Of a stretch of 64,000 bases of DNA, positions 1 to 13,726 are shown piece after piece. Positions within the stretch are counted from its first letter, which is position 1. Each line of letters starts with the position of its first letter. A program made the position numbers and the translations under genes. Source of the stretch: Trochalopteron elliotii (lineage: Eukaryota > Chordata > Aves > Passeriformes > Leiothrichidae). The stretch lies in contig JANPWX010000246.1 of assembly GCA_024734555.1 (NCBI GenBank), positions 2,798,602 to 2,862,601 of the forward strand, written 5' to 3'. The notes under the pieces were generated by a model. That model was not told where the DNA came from. It was given only the letters and a program-made list of their open reading frames with translations, and ran no database searches.

Positions 1-1730
1 TTATTCATATTACCATTTTAAAATGCTATACATCTGTTTTAAAGGTGGTGGAGATTTTGTATAGGAAGTGATGCAACAATACTTTTTTTCATTTTAATAA
101 CTTCTTCTTTAACATTTGATTTAAAAAATATTGTTGTCTAGTCAATCTCTTATAGGGAAAGGCAAAAGCTGTTGAATACACCATGAAAATGCAGTACCAT
201 TTACTGTACTGACACTCTGAAAGTGCTTCCCTCCAACACTGGCCTCTGTTCCTACCTTTCTAGTTGAAAAGAGAGCCCTAAAACATTATATATTACTGTT
301 CCATCTGAAAGCTTCTGAGATCATGTCCCTAGACATGTGAACCTTAAATATGTGACCTTCTTCTGGTTTGTTGTTTTATCTTGCAAAACGATAAATGAGG
401 CACTCTGGGAGAAGTACCCCACAATGTGTCTGCTCACTAGCTTTTTGCTCTTGGGGCACAGTTGACTTTAGAAACAAAAATTACAAATGGTGAATATCAC
501 ATATCCAGTGAAAGTGCTGTTTCTGTTTTTGTATTTCACTATAAAGCTGAAGTTAAACCTTACAGCAGCCTAACTATCCCTCCTTTCCATAGGCTGTTGC
601 CTAGGAAAGTTTTCAGATATATTTGGTTTTTATAGAATGCAAACTTAATAAGTAAAGAATTTAGGATTTATGAAGTTTATTTTTAGAAAGAAAACAAATT
701 TGGAACTAACTTGAGTGTTCTTCATTGAAAAGAAAGAAAAACATGAGTCACAGCCTGGGAACTGGACACATAATCTTCACATTACATTGCTTCTTTTTTT
801 TAAAACTGTTCTTTACTTGTGTAAGTGAAGCCATAGCCTTGTCCATAGGTACATTGAATATGCTAGGCCCAGCAGATTGCACAGTGTAAAAAGAAGATAA
901 AATAACACATGCTAGCTGGCTTATTTCATTTACTTGGATCTCATCTGCTGAGGAATCTTCTTTAATCAGGTCACTGATTAAATTGTTTAAATATTATATT
1001 TATCTTCTTTTATAAATTTTGTAATAATGACTGTAGGTCATTCTCATCCTGGCTTATTCATGTTGAGCTTCTCTTCCCAGGTCTGAATGCTCCACTGAGC
1101 TGGGCTGTATGGACATTGGTGTCTTGCCAACAACTTCTGTTTCCCAAATCATTGCATCCTCATTTGCGCTCACTGCAGCTCACTTCAATACATCCTTTGG
1201 TTTTGGTACTGTCATGTTCTTATCCTTGCAGGCTCCTGATGCCCTGTGCTTCGTTCCCACATTCTTGCCATTGAATTTGATTCTTCCCACACCAAACCCC
1301 CTTTTTACACTGGGTCTTACATGGATGTAAGCATCTAATCCAAATAACATGCAAGTAAAGGATTCCGTTTCTTTGACATTTGCTGTTAAGATAAAAAAAC
1401 ATCTTGTTTCCTTATCTATTAAGAGACCAGAAGTGGAGACTGCCTTCCTGTCATCCTCTAGATATATATTTAAAGAAGGTGAAAGAAGACATTTTGTTTG
1501 GTAGCGTAAGTCTGACTTGATAAAATACAGACAAATGCATTGCACAGAGCTGCTAGATAGTGGCCTATCTAGCCCAATAAAGGCAAGTGTTGTCCTAACA
1601 GAGTATAGATGATTTTCTCAAACTCTTTATAAAAATATCACTGTTAATCTTCATATGATCACTGTTTGGGGACCCGTTCTCTGTCTCAGCTTCTGTTTTT
1701 CTCACATTTTCTTTCCTATTTCCATCATAG

Positions 1731-2634
1731 ATTCTCTTTATCCTGTTAGACACCAATTTGAAGACCAACGAACGAGTATTGTCATACTTCCAATTGAAGA
1801 AATCCCAGCTGCCAGCTCTGGTTATATTCCACACACCAGATGATGAGCACGTTGTGTTGACTGTGGATGAAATCTCCATTGAGCGTGTACAGGACTTCTG
1901 TAATAATTTCTTACAAAGAATGGAAAAGGTAAAAGGGGTCCTGATGCTGTTGTTTAGCAGGGTCTTGAAGATGACTTCAGTTCCTTGAACTCCTCCCCAT
2001 CCCTGTCGCTTTCTCTTTTATGTACATTTCCACCTGAATATCAGACAAGATTAGATTTAGGGCAGAGCAGAGATGCAGAGCCTCTTTCTTCATTGACCTC
2101 TGCCTTCTAGTCTACAGCAAGAAGAATTCACTGATGTCTGCAGCTGTATGAAGGTCTCTGTGAAGCATCTGTCTTTTGGGAACAGCAGTTAGGGTGGCAA
2201 AGTGAAGGGCGTTTTTGGATACTGAGAAGGGAGGTGGTGGATGGCAGCCTATGAGAGCAGGTTAGAGAAGCAAACAGTGGCATGGATAGGAATTAAAAGT
2301 ATCAGGAAGACTACAGAACAGAGTGTACAGATAGGGCCTTAGGACTCTATGAGATGTCTCTGCTGGGAGAGGCCCAATTAAATCTCCATGCTCATTCAGT
2401 GTTAAAAGTTGTCTCTCTGTCAAAATTCATCCTCCTGTAGCACAGGGTCTTTGTGTTGTGTGATGGAAATTAGATAAGGCAGTGACATAGACAGCAGAGG
2501 GAGGTATTCAAGTTATTTTGTTTTCTTTATCCCTATGCTGAGAAACTGACTAATGTCAAAACTGATTTCATGCCTCTAATGTGTTTTAGAAAGAAGACAA
2601 ATCTGAGGACAAGCCCCTCAATGAAGAACTTTGA
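1731..2634 (+). CDS. ERP27: ERP27 (endoplasmic reticulum protein 27), last two coding exons; 5' part outside the window
   Basis: Two exons are visible: 1731-1928 (66 codons, preceded by a pyrimidine-rich tract and ATAG, followed by GTAAAA) and 2590-2634 (14 codons plus TGA, preceded by TTTTAG). Both junctions are phase 0. The first exon reads as the end of the second thioredoxin-like domain of ERP27, including the stretch KKSQLPALVIF and the later RVQDFCNNFL, which align closely with human ERP27. The family is a PDI-like ER-lumen protein without catalytic cysteines that binds unfolded protein and ERp57. The last exon is short, lysine- and acid-rich, and ends in NEEL, where I recall KVEL in human, so the ER-retrieval signal looks divergent. 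I found no earlier exon in bases 1-1730; those exons must lie upstream. The call rests on homology plus position upstream of MGP, as in human. Confidence 0.88.
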
Positions 2635-3086
2635 TTCTTTCTCAGCCAAGAGGATGACTGTAGCCAGAGTCTGTTTCTGGTGTATGGAGAGTTCACTCTG
2701 CCCTACAGCTCAGCAATTCCTGAGCCAAGTCAGTCATGGATTCCCATCATTATTCTATGTACATACATGCTGTCTGTCCTCTCCAGGAATCTCTTCTCTC
2801 TTATCTCTTCTCATTTGTTGGCTCCAGATCTTCTTTTTTTCCAGTACTTCAGGACCTCTGGTATTGCCCTACAATGTCTTTCCGTGCCACTCTGTTGGAG
2901 CAAAGGGTGGCATAATGAAATGGCAATATCAGAGGTAAAGCTAGTAGTTCCCAGGGATCTGTTTCCCTCATTCTTTTGGGTTTTGGTGCCATGCTGGGAC
3001 CCACTGTCAGCCTTTCCTGATACTACAAACAGATTTGTTGCTTGATATCACATGAAATCTTCCATTTATTTTACTTCCATTTATTA

Positions 3087-3092
3087 AATAAA
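3087..3092 (+). terminator. Candidate ERP27 polyadenylation signal
   Basis: A canonical AATAAA lies about 450 bases after the ERP27 stop codon. It is the first such hexamer downstream on the + strand, so it is the likely end of the ERP27 3' UTR. Confidence 0.5.
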
Positions 3093-5880
3093 GCAGTAAG
3101 TGAATGGCTAATTTTTTATGCAAGTGTTATTTCCCGCTCCCCTTGTCTTTCATTTAAGGACAAAGTCTCTATATTTATGAGTGAGTAAGCTCAAAAAACC
3201 TACTTTCTGTGAGTTTAACCAATACAATGCCTAACCAGCCAGGCTGGTTGCTAAGAATCATTCCCTATGGAAATGGGCCCATTGTCAATAGATATTTCCA
3301 CCAGGATAGAAGATATCTGTGAAGCTTTGGAATCAGAACAGCACTAGGTAAGCAGGTCTGAGATGGTGCAGGAAAAATGAATGAGTCTAAGATGTTGCAG
3401 TCAGTAATCTTACCCAGGAGAGGCTGTAGTTGATCAGAGCAAGGCATGCTCTCACCATCTGTATGGCCAGGGAAGAGAACTGTCTGCACTAGATGACCTC
3501 TTGAATGGGTGTGTGTACAGGGGTAAAATATAACAATATATGCCTGAATTCTGCTGGATGTCCTTGTGGCTTTTGTGCATTTAAAAATGACTATAGAAGT
3601 ACAGGATAGATTCTAAGAGCTGAAGGCTGAGCCCCAGAGACAGGGAAAGGATCTACAGGGTTAGAATACCTTGCTGCTTTTGCCCTGAGTATGGGCAGAA
3701 ATTGTAGCACTGGACTGGAATGACTTGTGAATGAAGCAACTTTGGTGTTGATCTGTGTGAAAGTGTGAGCATAGGGATCAGCCCCTCTGATGTACTGGGG
3801 AGCCAGAGGGTCCCATCCTAGATCCTGTCACACTACAGCTTTGAGGATAAGAGATGGCTCACCTCCCAGTGGCCCAGAACCCAGGCAGAGGAAACTCACA
3901 CCTGCCTTCCAGAATCCTCATGTCTGTGATGCGTGATAGTTTTGAACTCCCGGTTTTATGCCAGTCCTAGAATGTTCAGGGCTGTATCTTCTGCCAAGAA
4001 CCCTGCTCACTTTCCCTCAGTTGGAAAACTGCTCCTTTTTACAGCAAAAGCCTGCTCCTCCCTAGGAAGGGTTTATTCCTTTCTCTGTGGTATGGTAGAG
4101 AGGGAAGGTCTTCTGGGGAGACATCTGTGAGGAGTCTTTGCATTGTAGGTGTTTCCAGTGTCATGCACATCTGTCTGTGTCCAGACCAAAGAGCAGGCCC
4201 TGACCTCCTGCACGAGTACCTGAAGTCTGTGTCTTGGCCAGCTGCAGAAATCTGGCTCAGCAAAATGACTCTTTCTCAGTACTGCAGGGAAATAAAACAG
4301 GACATGAATGAAGCTCTGGTTCTGCAAACAAGCCTGGTAGTAAAAGCAGTGTCGCTAGTGACTGTGCTCGCTGTGTACACAGCTAATTATGGGGATAACT
4401 TTTCAGGAGTTTCATTATGTACACTGGGGAGTTTAATTCCCTCTGCACCTTACAGAGCTCTGTGTCTAACCAACAAACTTGGGAGTCACAAGCAAGTCAT
4501 GGGAAAAGCCTCTTCCTCCTCCAGCTGTTCTGCAGTACTTTGCAGGACTTACACAGCACAGACAGCCCCGGGGTCTGTACACAGGATGCCTTATGCACAG
4601 ATGTGATGGCAGTGGAGTAGGGGGATCTGCCTTAATCCCTGTGCTCAAAGGCTTCTGCAGTGCACCTTTGGTGGTCTTAGTCACTGTGACAGGACATTTG
4701 AGGTAGAAACCAGAGGTAGAATTATGTGCTTGGGTCAATCTCTTGTTCGTTTAATTTTGGGGTTTTGTGCCCTGTTGTGTCATCTCTGACCTGAACTTGT
4801 GATGTATGTGGCCCAGATGTTTTGATCTGTCTGAGGAGGCTGGTTTGGTTTGCAAATGGAGGAAGTGCTAGATGCAAAGTGACAGAGAGCAGGATGAAGG
4901 GATTCCCTTTCACCTCAGCGTTGTGGACATACTGTGATATGAGAACCCCTGCTCTGCAGCAGCATCTGAACTCAAAGGACATTCAAAATATCTAAGATGA
5001 AAGCTCAATTTACTTAACAGGAGAGTGAGGCTGCAGAGGCATGCCAGAGCTGCTGTCTTTACCCAGGGAATTGGGAATTGGGTTGTGTTGTGGAAGATGC
5101 AATTTCATAGTCATCTTTGGTGAGAAAAGATTTGAACATCTTCAGAAGCAGAATGTTACAGAGACCTGAAGATTCACCAAGGGGACTAACATTTTTTTTT
5201 TTTCCCTGAACCATTGTGTGTGACATTAAACAACAAAGGGTTGCTTAGAGGTAAACTAGCCCCTATCCGCTGCAGGTTGAACCAAGACTTTGTATATGAA
5301 AATCAGTGCCTCAGCTTTGTCACTTCAGTCCCACTGGAGTTATGGATCTGGCTGTGAGGGATGGCTGAGCTGCAGAGAATCTCACTTTAGAAGGACTAAA
5401 CAACCTTTGCACTTACCCTGAAGAAGAGGAGCAGGCAAAGCACGTGACTGCATGTGAGTCTGCCTTGTCAGCATTGCTTCTGCTCTTAGCAGTGGCTGGG
5501 AGGTTCTGAAAGGCCTCTGACTGCCAGCACAAAGGGAAGTGACATTTCCCAGGCCATGCAGCCCTGGTGCCTTATGCATGCAGAGGTCAACTACCAGCAC
5601 AGCAAGGCAGGACTGAACTTCTTCCTTTTTTCTGGGGATGCTGCCAACTTTGAATAAAAAAACAATTAAAATCCCACAGATATTTCCCAGAATAGCTGTC
5701 ACAGGATGACTTTATGGTTTCTAAGTCAGATCCCATCTCACGCACAGAAGTCCAGCAGTAAGCTGGGCCTGAGTTCCCAGGACGGGGAGGACATAGTGAT
5801 GATTTAGAACAACATATTGTAGAAACCATTGTCCTCCTTATCATAAATGGAAGAAGGGTATGGCTGTCTGACACCTCTTT
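3093..5880. other. Intergenic sequence, no gene seen
   Basis: Only short, unconserved-looking open frames occur on both strands. A short T run lies near 5191-5203. I recognise no exon, RNA gene or repeat family here. Confidence 0.5.
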
Positions 5881-6365
5881 TCACAGAATCACAGAATGGG
5901 TCTGGTGGAAGGGACCACAGTGGGGTTACCTCCCTCAAGCTCTCTGCTCAAGCAGGGTCATCCCAGAGCACATGGCACAGAATTGTGTCCAGGTGGTTCT
6001 TGAATATCTCCAGTGAGGGAGACTCCACAACTTTTCTGTTCCAGTGCTCAGTCACTCGCACCATAAAGAAGTTCGTCCTTATATTCAGATAAATCTTCCT
6101 GTGCCCCAGTTTCTGCCCCTTGCCTCTTGTCCTGTTGCTTGGCACCACTGAGAAGAGCCTGAATTCTATCCTCTTGACACACCCCCTTCAGATTACAGAC
6201 ATCGATGAGGTCCTCTATCAGTCTTCTCTTCTTGAGCCGGAGCAGGCCCAGCTCCCTCAGCCTTTCCTCATAAGAGAGATGCTCCAGTCCCTTAATCATC
6301 TTTGTTGTCCTCTGCAGGACTTGCTCCAGGAACTCCATGTCTCTCTTGTACTGTGGGGCCAAGGG
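5881..6365 (-). mobile_element. CR1 LINE 3' fragment, minus strand
   Basis: Read on the + strand, the block opens with TCACAGAATCACAGAATGGG, the reverse complement of the avian CR1 3' tail (ATTCTGTGATTCTGTGA). It continues through the familiar 3' UTR and carboxy-terminal CR1 sequence. The minus-strand translation contains the characteristic LEHLSYEERLRELGL-type segment followed by DLIDVCNLKG. It is a 5'-truncated, noncoding copy of about 480 bases. Confidence 0.88.
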
Positions 6366-8421
6366 GAGTTCATCTGGAAGGAAGCTAAACCAATAAATCT
6401 GGGCAGAAATATTAGAAACAAACTCCTGCTGGTGGACATAGCACTGTACTTAGTCACTCTTAGTCACCTCCACACAGGATGGCTTCCTCTCAGTACCACA
6501 AATGGCAGCCCGTGGGCTGGCAAAGAGGTGGGGACAGTTGACACAGGAGGAGGCAATATTGTCTGAAGAATACAACTGGGACAGTGGTTTGCAGGACCAT
6601 AAAAGAGGTGGGGAAGGAAGAGCCAAAGGCTGTTTTGAGAGAAGGAGAGGACTTGCCCAAGGAGTGATGTGGCCAGCAACAGGTAAGGGTCAGTGAGGGA
6701 AGGTGCTGGGTGGGTACCACAGAAAACTGATAATGGTGGAGAAGACAAAAACACAGAAGTGCTTTTTCTAAGGCTGTGAATCAAATACCTCTTTGACACA
6801 TTTTGGCTTAGTCACTAAGGAAACTTCAGAGGAACATTTTCAGTGGAAAAACCTGCAAAATCACAAGATGCACATTGAATAAGAGTGTACTTGTTCTCTC
6901 ATTTGAATGTCTCTCTTCTCTGCTAAAGTACCTGCAAATCCAGACAGGCAGGCAAGCTAGTGGCATGATCTGCAAAGCAGCAATTTTGTCTGGGTTAGAG
7001 GAAAGGCCCATGGATAGCTGCATCCATGCCTGCACCAGCCCTCCATGTAGGGCAGAGTTGCCCTCTGTATCACAGCTGCAAACAGTGCTGTGTCCTCCCC
7101 CCGACACGCTCACCAAGGCTCAAGCTGTTGAATCCTCCATGGATCACAACAGCCCCTAGAGAACCCCACATCCTGTCCACATACAGGTTGAAATGCCAAC
7201 CCCATTCAGTTTCCAGCCTAAACACATGGTCTCTGTGAGCACTCCAGGTTTCTCCCTATCCCTGTGTTATGAGTATTATATATTCTTCATGTCTCCCACC
7301 TCCCTCTCTTCCTAGGGCAGAGCCCGCATTTAATCATTTTGTTCGGGATTTGTGTAACTCTATGTCACCTATGTCAATGTCATATGTGTTTTGTATGTCT
7401 ACATCACCACTATTATTTCTTGCCTTTTACCTACTAGATGATGCATTGGTGGTATTGCTATGTGTAACTTTCTCAGTCCAGCTTAATACAGCACATAATT
7501 ACTTCCACAGGCGCCAGAAGACATAGCATGGGTGCAGTCCAATTCTAGTTCCTTTATTTGTTGGGCAATTGCAGACAAATGTCAAGTCTTTGGGTATTCT
7601 AATCAGCTATCAGAAGAGCAGGATGGGAACTTGCAGTTTTCCTGGGTTTTTTTCTCTGTTGCTGTTAATTGCTGGAAGGAATAGAATAATCACCTCAAGA
7701 AAAAATGTTCATCTGTTTTCTTCTCTACTAAATACAGAGGGCTGTATGCCTGAAAGACTGTGTTTTAAAACACAGAGGTGATATTTTCAATTTAAATCTG
7801 TTGTGCTCAGAGTATTCTTTGGCATCTTGGAATTCAATGTGGGTGGTGATCCTGGATATATCATGACTTCCCATTGCAATCAAGACTTTATTTTCCTTGG
7901 CCAATTTTTTCTGTTCTTTGGCTGAGAAACAGAAGAGACAGACAGTAACTTACCCCAGACTATTGATGAAGCCTGTAGGCAGAGCTGGAGACAGAGCCCA
8001 TATCTTCTGCATGCAGATCTCCTGAATGTAAGCCATATGACCACATTTTTTCTTCACCTTCCCTCATCCTGTGACTCTCAATGGCTATTTTATTAAGTTG
8101 AAACGGCAGCATTTCACCATGAGTAAAAAGCTGTCTTGTTTGGTTTCTTGTTTGGCACAGCTGAAGCTGAACAGATCTGGATTGTTGTTTTCCCTCCATC
8201 TCTCACTCCTTGCCAGTGAGACCTTTCCTCCTGGACAAGCTGCTTTATTCTTTTGGGGTCTGATGGTGAATGTGATTCCTTGTCGCATTGCTTTCTCCAA
8301 GCAGTTGCCATGCTTTTTTGGATCCCTGAGCATCCTGGGTTTCAGACCCCATCTTACAGCAACATTTTCAGATTTTTTTCTCTGTTGAGATACTAGCCAT
8401 AGAAAAAATATTACGTTAAGC

Positions 8422-8559
8422 AGATATTAAGAAGATATATTTGTGTCATCCATATTTTTATATTATTTTGAATAATTAGCAAATATTAAAATATTATTGT
8501 ATTTAAAATATTTTATATTTTATATTGATAAGATATTAAGAAGTTATATTTGCATAATC
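8422..8559. repeat. AT-rich patch flanked by imperfect direct repeats
   Basis: Bases 8422-8450 and 8531-8559 are 29-base copies beginning AGATATTAAGAAG and diverging mainly at their ends. Between them lies sequence made of TATT and TTTAAAATATT runs. This may be local duplication or slippage; no transposon signature is visible. Confidence 0.6.
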
Positions 8560-9770
8560 AAGAAGTACAAGTGGCAGGTGACAAGAAAATGTGAATGAGC
8601 CCTTGCTTGGTACATTTTAGTCATGGCAAGACAGTAGCAGAAAGGAAGGTATTGTTAAAGTGAAAGGCAGTTTCTCCTGCTGTAAGTGAGGTAGTAATGC
8701 CTATATCAGATGATCAGCAGTATTTAAATGTTCATCAATATTCTTTTCACAGACTTGTCCTGTCATCCAGGAGTCTGGATGCTGGCATGGTCAATGGGTC
8801 TTTCAGCTCTTTCCATCTTGCAGGTCTCTAGCATGGGAAGGGCACATCTTTGGTGTCTGCTGTAAGCAGATTGCTCGCTGCCACAGAGACACAAACCACT
8901 CCGGAAAGATGCACTGCTCCCACGGAGCAGCAGGCAGAACAGGGTGACCTGAGAATCCCCCTGTTAAGGTTGTTCTCAGGATCCCAAACCAGGGTCTCTT
9001 CTTTCTGCCTTGCTGTCTGCAAGCAGCATGGAGACTTGAGAGTACAAGGCATTCCACAGGTTCCTTCTCAGCCTCCAAGATAGGGCTGGCTCTCACTGAA
9101 CCCTTCTCCTCCCTGTTGGCTCCTTGTCCCTGTGTGAGTGATGGGTCCTCTGACCCTGGTATGATTTTACTTCTTTTTTTGCCCATACCCATGGCCTGGA
9201 GGCAGCTCTGCCTCAAGCATAACACTACTGCTCCCAGGGAAAAATGCCTGCCTCATCACTTGTGCCCCAGTCACTCTTTTTTAAAAAGAACAAATATCCT
9301 GTACAAAAGGAGAACAGAGAGAACTCACCACTCTGTCAGAGTGGTGATGAAGAAAGACCTAAGCAACACAAACAAATGGATTAGCACTTTGCCTGGGGGC
9401 CCTTCAGAAACCTGAAGGTTTCTGTTTGGTCTTTGAGTCCTGAGACTGGTATTTCAGTGGATTCCTTCTTGGCAAGTCTGGCTTTGTGATTTACAACAGT
9501 AAATCCCTTCTTTTAACAATAAAGATAACTGCATCTAGAGCATTTCAAACTTAAGAAACTGCTTTACCCGCATTTTACAAATAGGGTGGGATAATTTCTT
9601 TGGCTGTTCCTATGGAAATGAGGTGGTCTGTGTGTCTGCTTGTCCTGTTCTGACTTTCAAATGATCAGACATACCTGACAGTAGAGCAGTGGTCCCTAAG
9701 GTACTACAGTGCTACTGGTTTTGTGAAACTATGTGTTGGGCAGAAGTGGAAAGTCCCAAAACTGCATAGC

Positions 9771-9788
9771 TTTTTTTTTTTTTTTTTT
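9771..9788. repeat. Poly(T) run
   Basis: Eighteen consecutive T residues. It could be the reverse complement of an old poly(A) insertion tail, but no adjoining element is recognised. Confidence 0.8.
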
Positions 9789-12700
9789 AATTAGCTTTTT
9801 CATGTCAGGGGTGCATAGTCTTGCTCATAACATGCCCTCACATTCTTGCTGGGACCCTCAAGTCCCCCAGGATGAGCTACCTGAGAGCTGATCCTTGCTC
9901 CTTGCCCATTGCCTTCAATGGTACTGATGTTCTCTGACTCACTTCAGTGCCACCTTCTTGAAAATTCATGCAAGATTGTTTACTTCAGTTTGGGCTGGGT
10001 TTATCTGAATGTCTGTCCTTATGTTGGGAATCCATTAAACATGCAAACCTAAAGCTCCTGAAGTAGGTGGCTTGTATTTCTAGTCATGACAATCAGCCAA
10101 AGACACTTCACTGCTTTATTTACATTTAATATATTAAATCTGTCTCTGTGACAGACAGAGATGTTGCAGATGGGCAACATGTGTGGGAGGGGACTCTCTT
10201 TCTGGACAAGCACCATCCTCCTCTGGTTCTCCCCAAGCTCCACCACCCACTTAGAGAAATCCCAGGGAACCCATTCTCCAGATCACTGACAAAAGCAGCA
10301 AAAGCTCCCACTAAGAACAAGGATGAGAGACGTTCCTGGGACCCAATAGCTTTTCAGGGAGCTCACACAATTCAGCAGAATGAAGGACAGCCACCAGGCA
10401 GACAGGGCTAGGCAGGAAAAAGCTTCAGCAGCAAGACATCAGGAAACTTTTTCTCAGGAGCAGCTTAAAGTGCCTCAGTGCCTTTGTGCCTCAGTGCTAA
10501 ATTTTGCATTGAGAAGACAGAAACCTGATCTGAGATTTCAGGTGCTTGCTGTCAGGCAGGAGAGAAAGAACTAAAGCCAAGCTCTCAGCTGTCATGCCAG
10601 CCTTGCAGATCTTTCTTCAGTGGCAGTACAGAGCACTCCTGCTGCTGTTTTACTGATAGTGTCCCTTTCTGTAACTGCAAACTCAGTGTGATAAATTATT
10701 TTCTTATGTTCTTACTTGCTCAAGATCTTCCAGATAAGGTAATGACAGAGATTTCTGTTTAGCAATTCAGTGCCTGCAATAGAGGAAGGGAGCAGTAACT
10801 GATCATTGTTAAAGTGATAGCACAGAGAGCCCGGAGAGGTCAGACAACGCAGAAGAGCTCCAGGGACTGAAAAAGAGAGTGAACTTGTGTCATCACCGAG
10901 CTCCAGGCTTAGGAAGGCCAGGTGATGATAAGAGGGCCTTCGGGCTGAGGGAGGTGCTCCTGCGAGTCAGGCCTCTTTTCCTGTGGAGGGCTGAGGACAG
11001 GCACATAACCACAAATCTCTCCCTTTTGCAGCTTGTACAGCACTTGGCACAAGCAAGACCTTAATCCTAATGAGATGCCTGGGCACCTCTAATTAAATGA
11101 CTGTCCTGGCTGCAGTCATTACTGTTCATTTCAGTTATAAACTCAGGTCTCAAAACAGACAAGGGAGAGATAGTGAGTATGTCTTATTTTTTGTGCAGTA
11201 TTGCTATTTTATTTAATGGATCCTCCAGTAGGTTCTTTGGTTCCTCCTCCAGTCCACTATTGAAATGACCATCAAGAAGGACAACCACCTATCTCAAAGA
11301 GCTGAAGTGACAGACATATGCTTGGCCAAGTAACACGGGGGAAGGTGTGTTCTACAGATGTGTACAGATGGTTGGTATATAATATATGCACAGCAGAGAT
11401 TCTCATTCAATGTCTGCCGTATGCAAATGTATGGCAGTAAACAACATTGTCACTAATCTTAGGCTTAGCCAGCCAGCAGGGCTGTAACTTCTTGTGTACC
11501 CAATACATGACTCACACAGTGTATTTTCCTGATAAATGCTCGGTAACATTTTCCAGTGAAGTGGCTGTTGGTGGGAGACAGTGAAGAGAAATCCCAAATA
11601 ATACAATCCAATTGGTGCCAGGAAGGACTGTAAGCAGATCCTATTACTGGAACAGAGGGAAAAAAAACATAAGTTAAAGCCCAGGAAGGACGAAAGTGTC
11701 TTTGTTGGCAAAAGTCTCTAAAGGAAGAGTCTACTGTGGAAAATAGTAGAATGCAACTTCTATGACTGGTACATGTTGTGAGTCATATTTGTGTTCTTAT
11801 GTGATTTTTGACACCTGTATTGAATCTTAAAATTATGTCCTTTTTCATGTCGGTAGACAAAAAAGGACAGATAATCTCAGCAGAGGAGATCCCAGTGAGC
11901 TTTTTCTGACCAAATGAGTGGGAATGTTGAATCCAAAACTGTCACCTCATGCCTCCAGCACTGGAGTCTTGCTCTTTTTCTTGTTCACCTGTCCTGGTTT
12001 TCCTCCCAGTGCCTGGCTAAAAGGATCATGAGACAAAAAGGAGAGCTTTGAAAGAAACTTATTGCCAAGCAGATGACTTCCAAAGCTGCAGAACAACTTG
12101 AGATGGGTTTGGATAAAGAGTTTTCCATACTGAGGACTTCATAAGATGTCTTTATATGGCCTTCTGATACTTCATTTTGTAGTGATTATTGTTGCGATAT
12201 TGAAGTAACAGAGGGCAATACAAGACACTATAGAAAGGAAAGGTTATTTTATTTCAAACCACACAGATTTCACTCACTCAGACTAACACCCTCATAACCA
12301 CATATTCACAGGCACCAGAAGCCATTTGTTCATAATATTCCATTTTCTTGCAATCACACAGAAGATTCAATTCATGGGCTCTGGAGTTTTCATTATGCCT
12401 CTAGTGTTTCTCTTAGTTTGGCTGCCATACGCTCATTTTAGATGCATCTTTTGCATCCTGCAGGAGTTGACAGTAATTGTTGTCTTTTTTGCCTCCATCC
12501 TTTTCCACCTCGGAGTATCATTAGAACTCATCCTCCTTTGTCTCCTCAACAAGGTATCTTAGAGCTCAATCTTGTTCTTTATCTTGGCGTCATCAGGTCC
12601 AGAGATCTAATTTTCTTTTTTTTTATTAAGTGTTATGTGTACTCTGCCCCTTGTTTTAGGACTTACCTGGTTTTAAACTCTGATTTTTTTCCCCGTAGTC

Positions 12701-12977
12701 TGGATATCTATCTAGAGTATTTGTTGGGATCTTAATGACCTGCTAATCCAGCTGCCATCAATATGGGCTGTTCTTGTAGCCCTTCTTGTGCCTTTCTTCC
12801 TAGTGCTTCCACACCCAGACCTTTTTTGTTCTCTATTTATATTATTTTACTGTTTCTTTTATAATTTAAAGAAAATTGGGACTACTAATGACAAAGACAC
12901 CTCTGCCAGAGTGATGGCTTTTGTAGTCCAGTGCCATTTTGGGAAGAAGGGAAAACTAATCTAAAAGATCTGATTTA

Positions 12978-13105
12978 TCACAGCGTCATAGAATATACTG
13001 AGTCAGAAGAGATCCATCAGGATCATTGAGTCCAACTCATGGCCTTGAGCAGAAAACCTCAGGAATCACACCATAAGCCTGAGAACATTCTCCAAATGTT
13101 TCTTG
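12978..13105 (-). mobile_element. Degenerate CR1 3' fragment, minus strand
   Basis: The run from TCACAGCGTCATAGAATA through CATTGAGTCCAACTC and TCTTGAATTCC follows the inverted 3' end of avian CR1 elements (CACAGAATCATAGAAT ... GAGTCCAAC). It is short and heavily diverged, so family assignment beyond CR1 is not possible by eye. Confidence 0.6.
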
Positions 13106-13726
13106 AATTCCTTTTATCTTTCCTTCTCCTTTTACGATTCTTTCCTGCTTTATGTAAACACAACATTTCTGTATAAAAATAATCAATTGCCAAGTTTAAT
13201 ACAAATAAATGATAAATATATGTCCAAAAAGTATATAAACTGTGTTCAATTAATACTAAGGAAGGTCATGAAGTCAAATGATTTGACTATCACGTGATGT
13301 TAGGAACACTAATATAATTTGTAGTTATGCACAAGAAGATAAGAGTAATCAGATTTCATGCTTCAATAAAAAACAATGTCTTTCTTCTTGCCACAAACAG
13401 CATTTCACAATTAGCTGTGTATTGTGTATTCCTCTTCACTCCCTAGCCTTCCTTTGTACTCTGTCTGATATTAACAACAGAGGCCAAGACCGTGGGCGTG
13501 ATGTGCCACAGAAAAAGTTATTTGCTTACTAAAGACAACATTTATGATCCTTTAGATACTGAACTGAGATAGAACAAAAAAACGGATATAATTCTGGAGG
13601 GATGCTTGTAAATACTTCAGTGCCTCCTGCATTCAAGACAGACCGAATGTAAATGTTTCAATCCAAACTTGGCTTCACAAGGGCTGGCAGATTTGGGATC
13701 AAAGATGCTATCCTAATATGTTGGTA

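Larger units (their letters stand above)
6366..12977. other. Long intergenic stretch, no gene seen
   Basis: No exon or RNA gene can be supported. Notable items inside are an AT-rich patch with a 29-base imperfect direct repeat (8422-8450 and 8531-8559), an 18-base T run (9771-9788) and a possible ancient repeat end near 11029-11095. The remaining open frames are short and look like chance. Confidence 0.5.

Noticed and set aside
1180..1545. Minus-strand frame of 121 codons within the ERP27 intron
   Set aside because: No similarity recognised. It is antisense to an intron of ERP27 and has no supporting signals.
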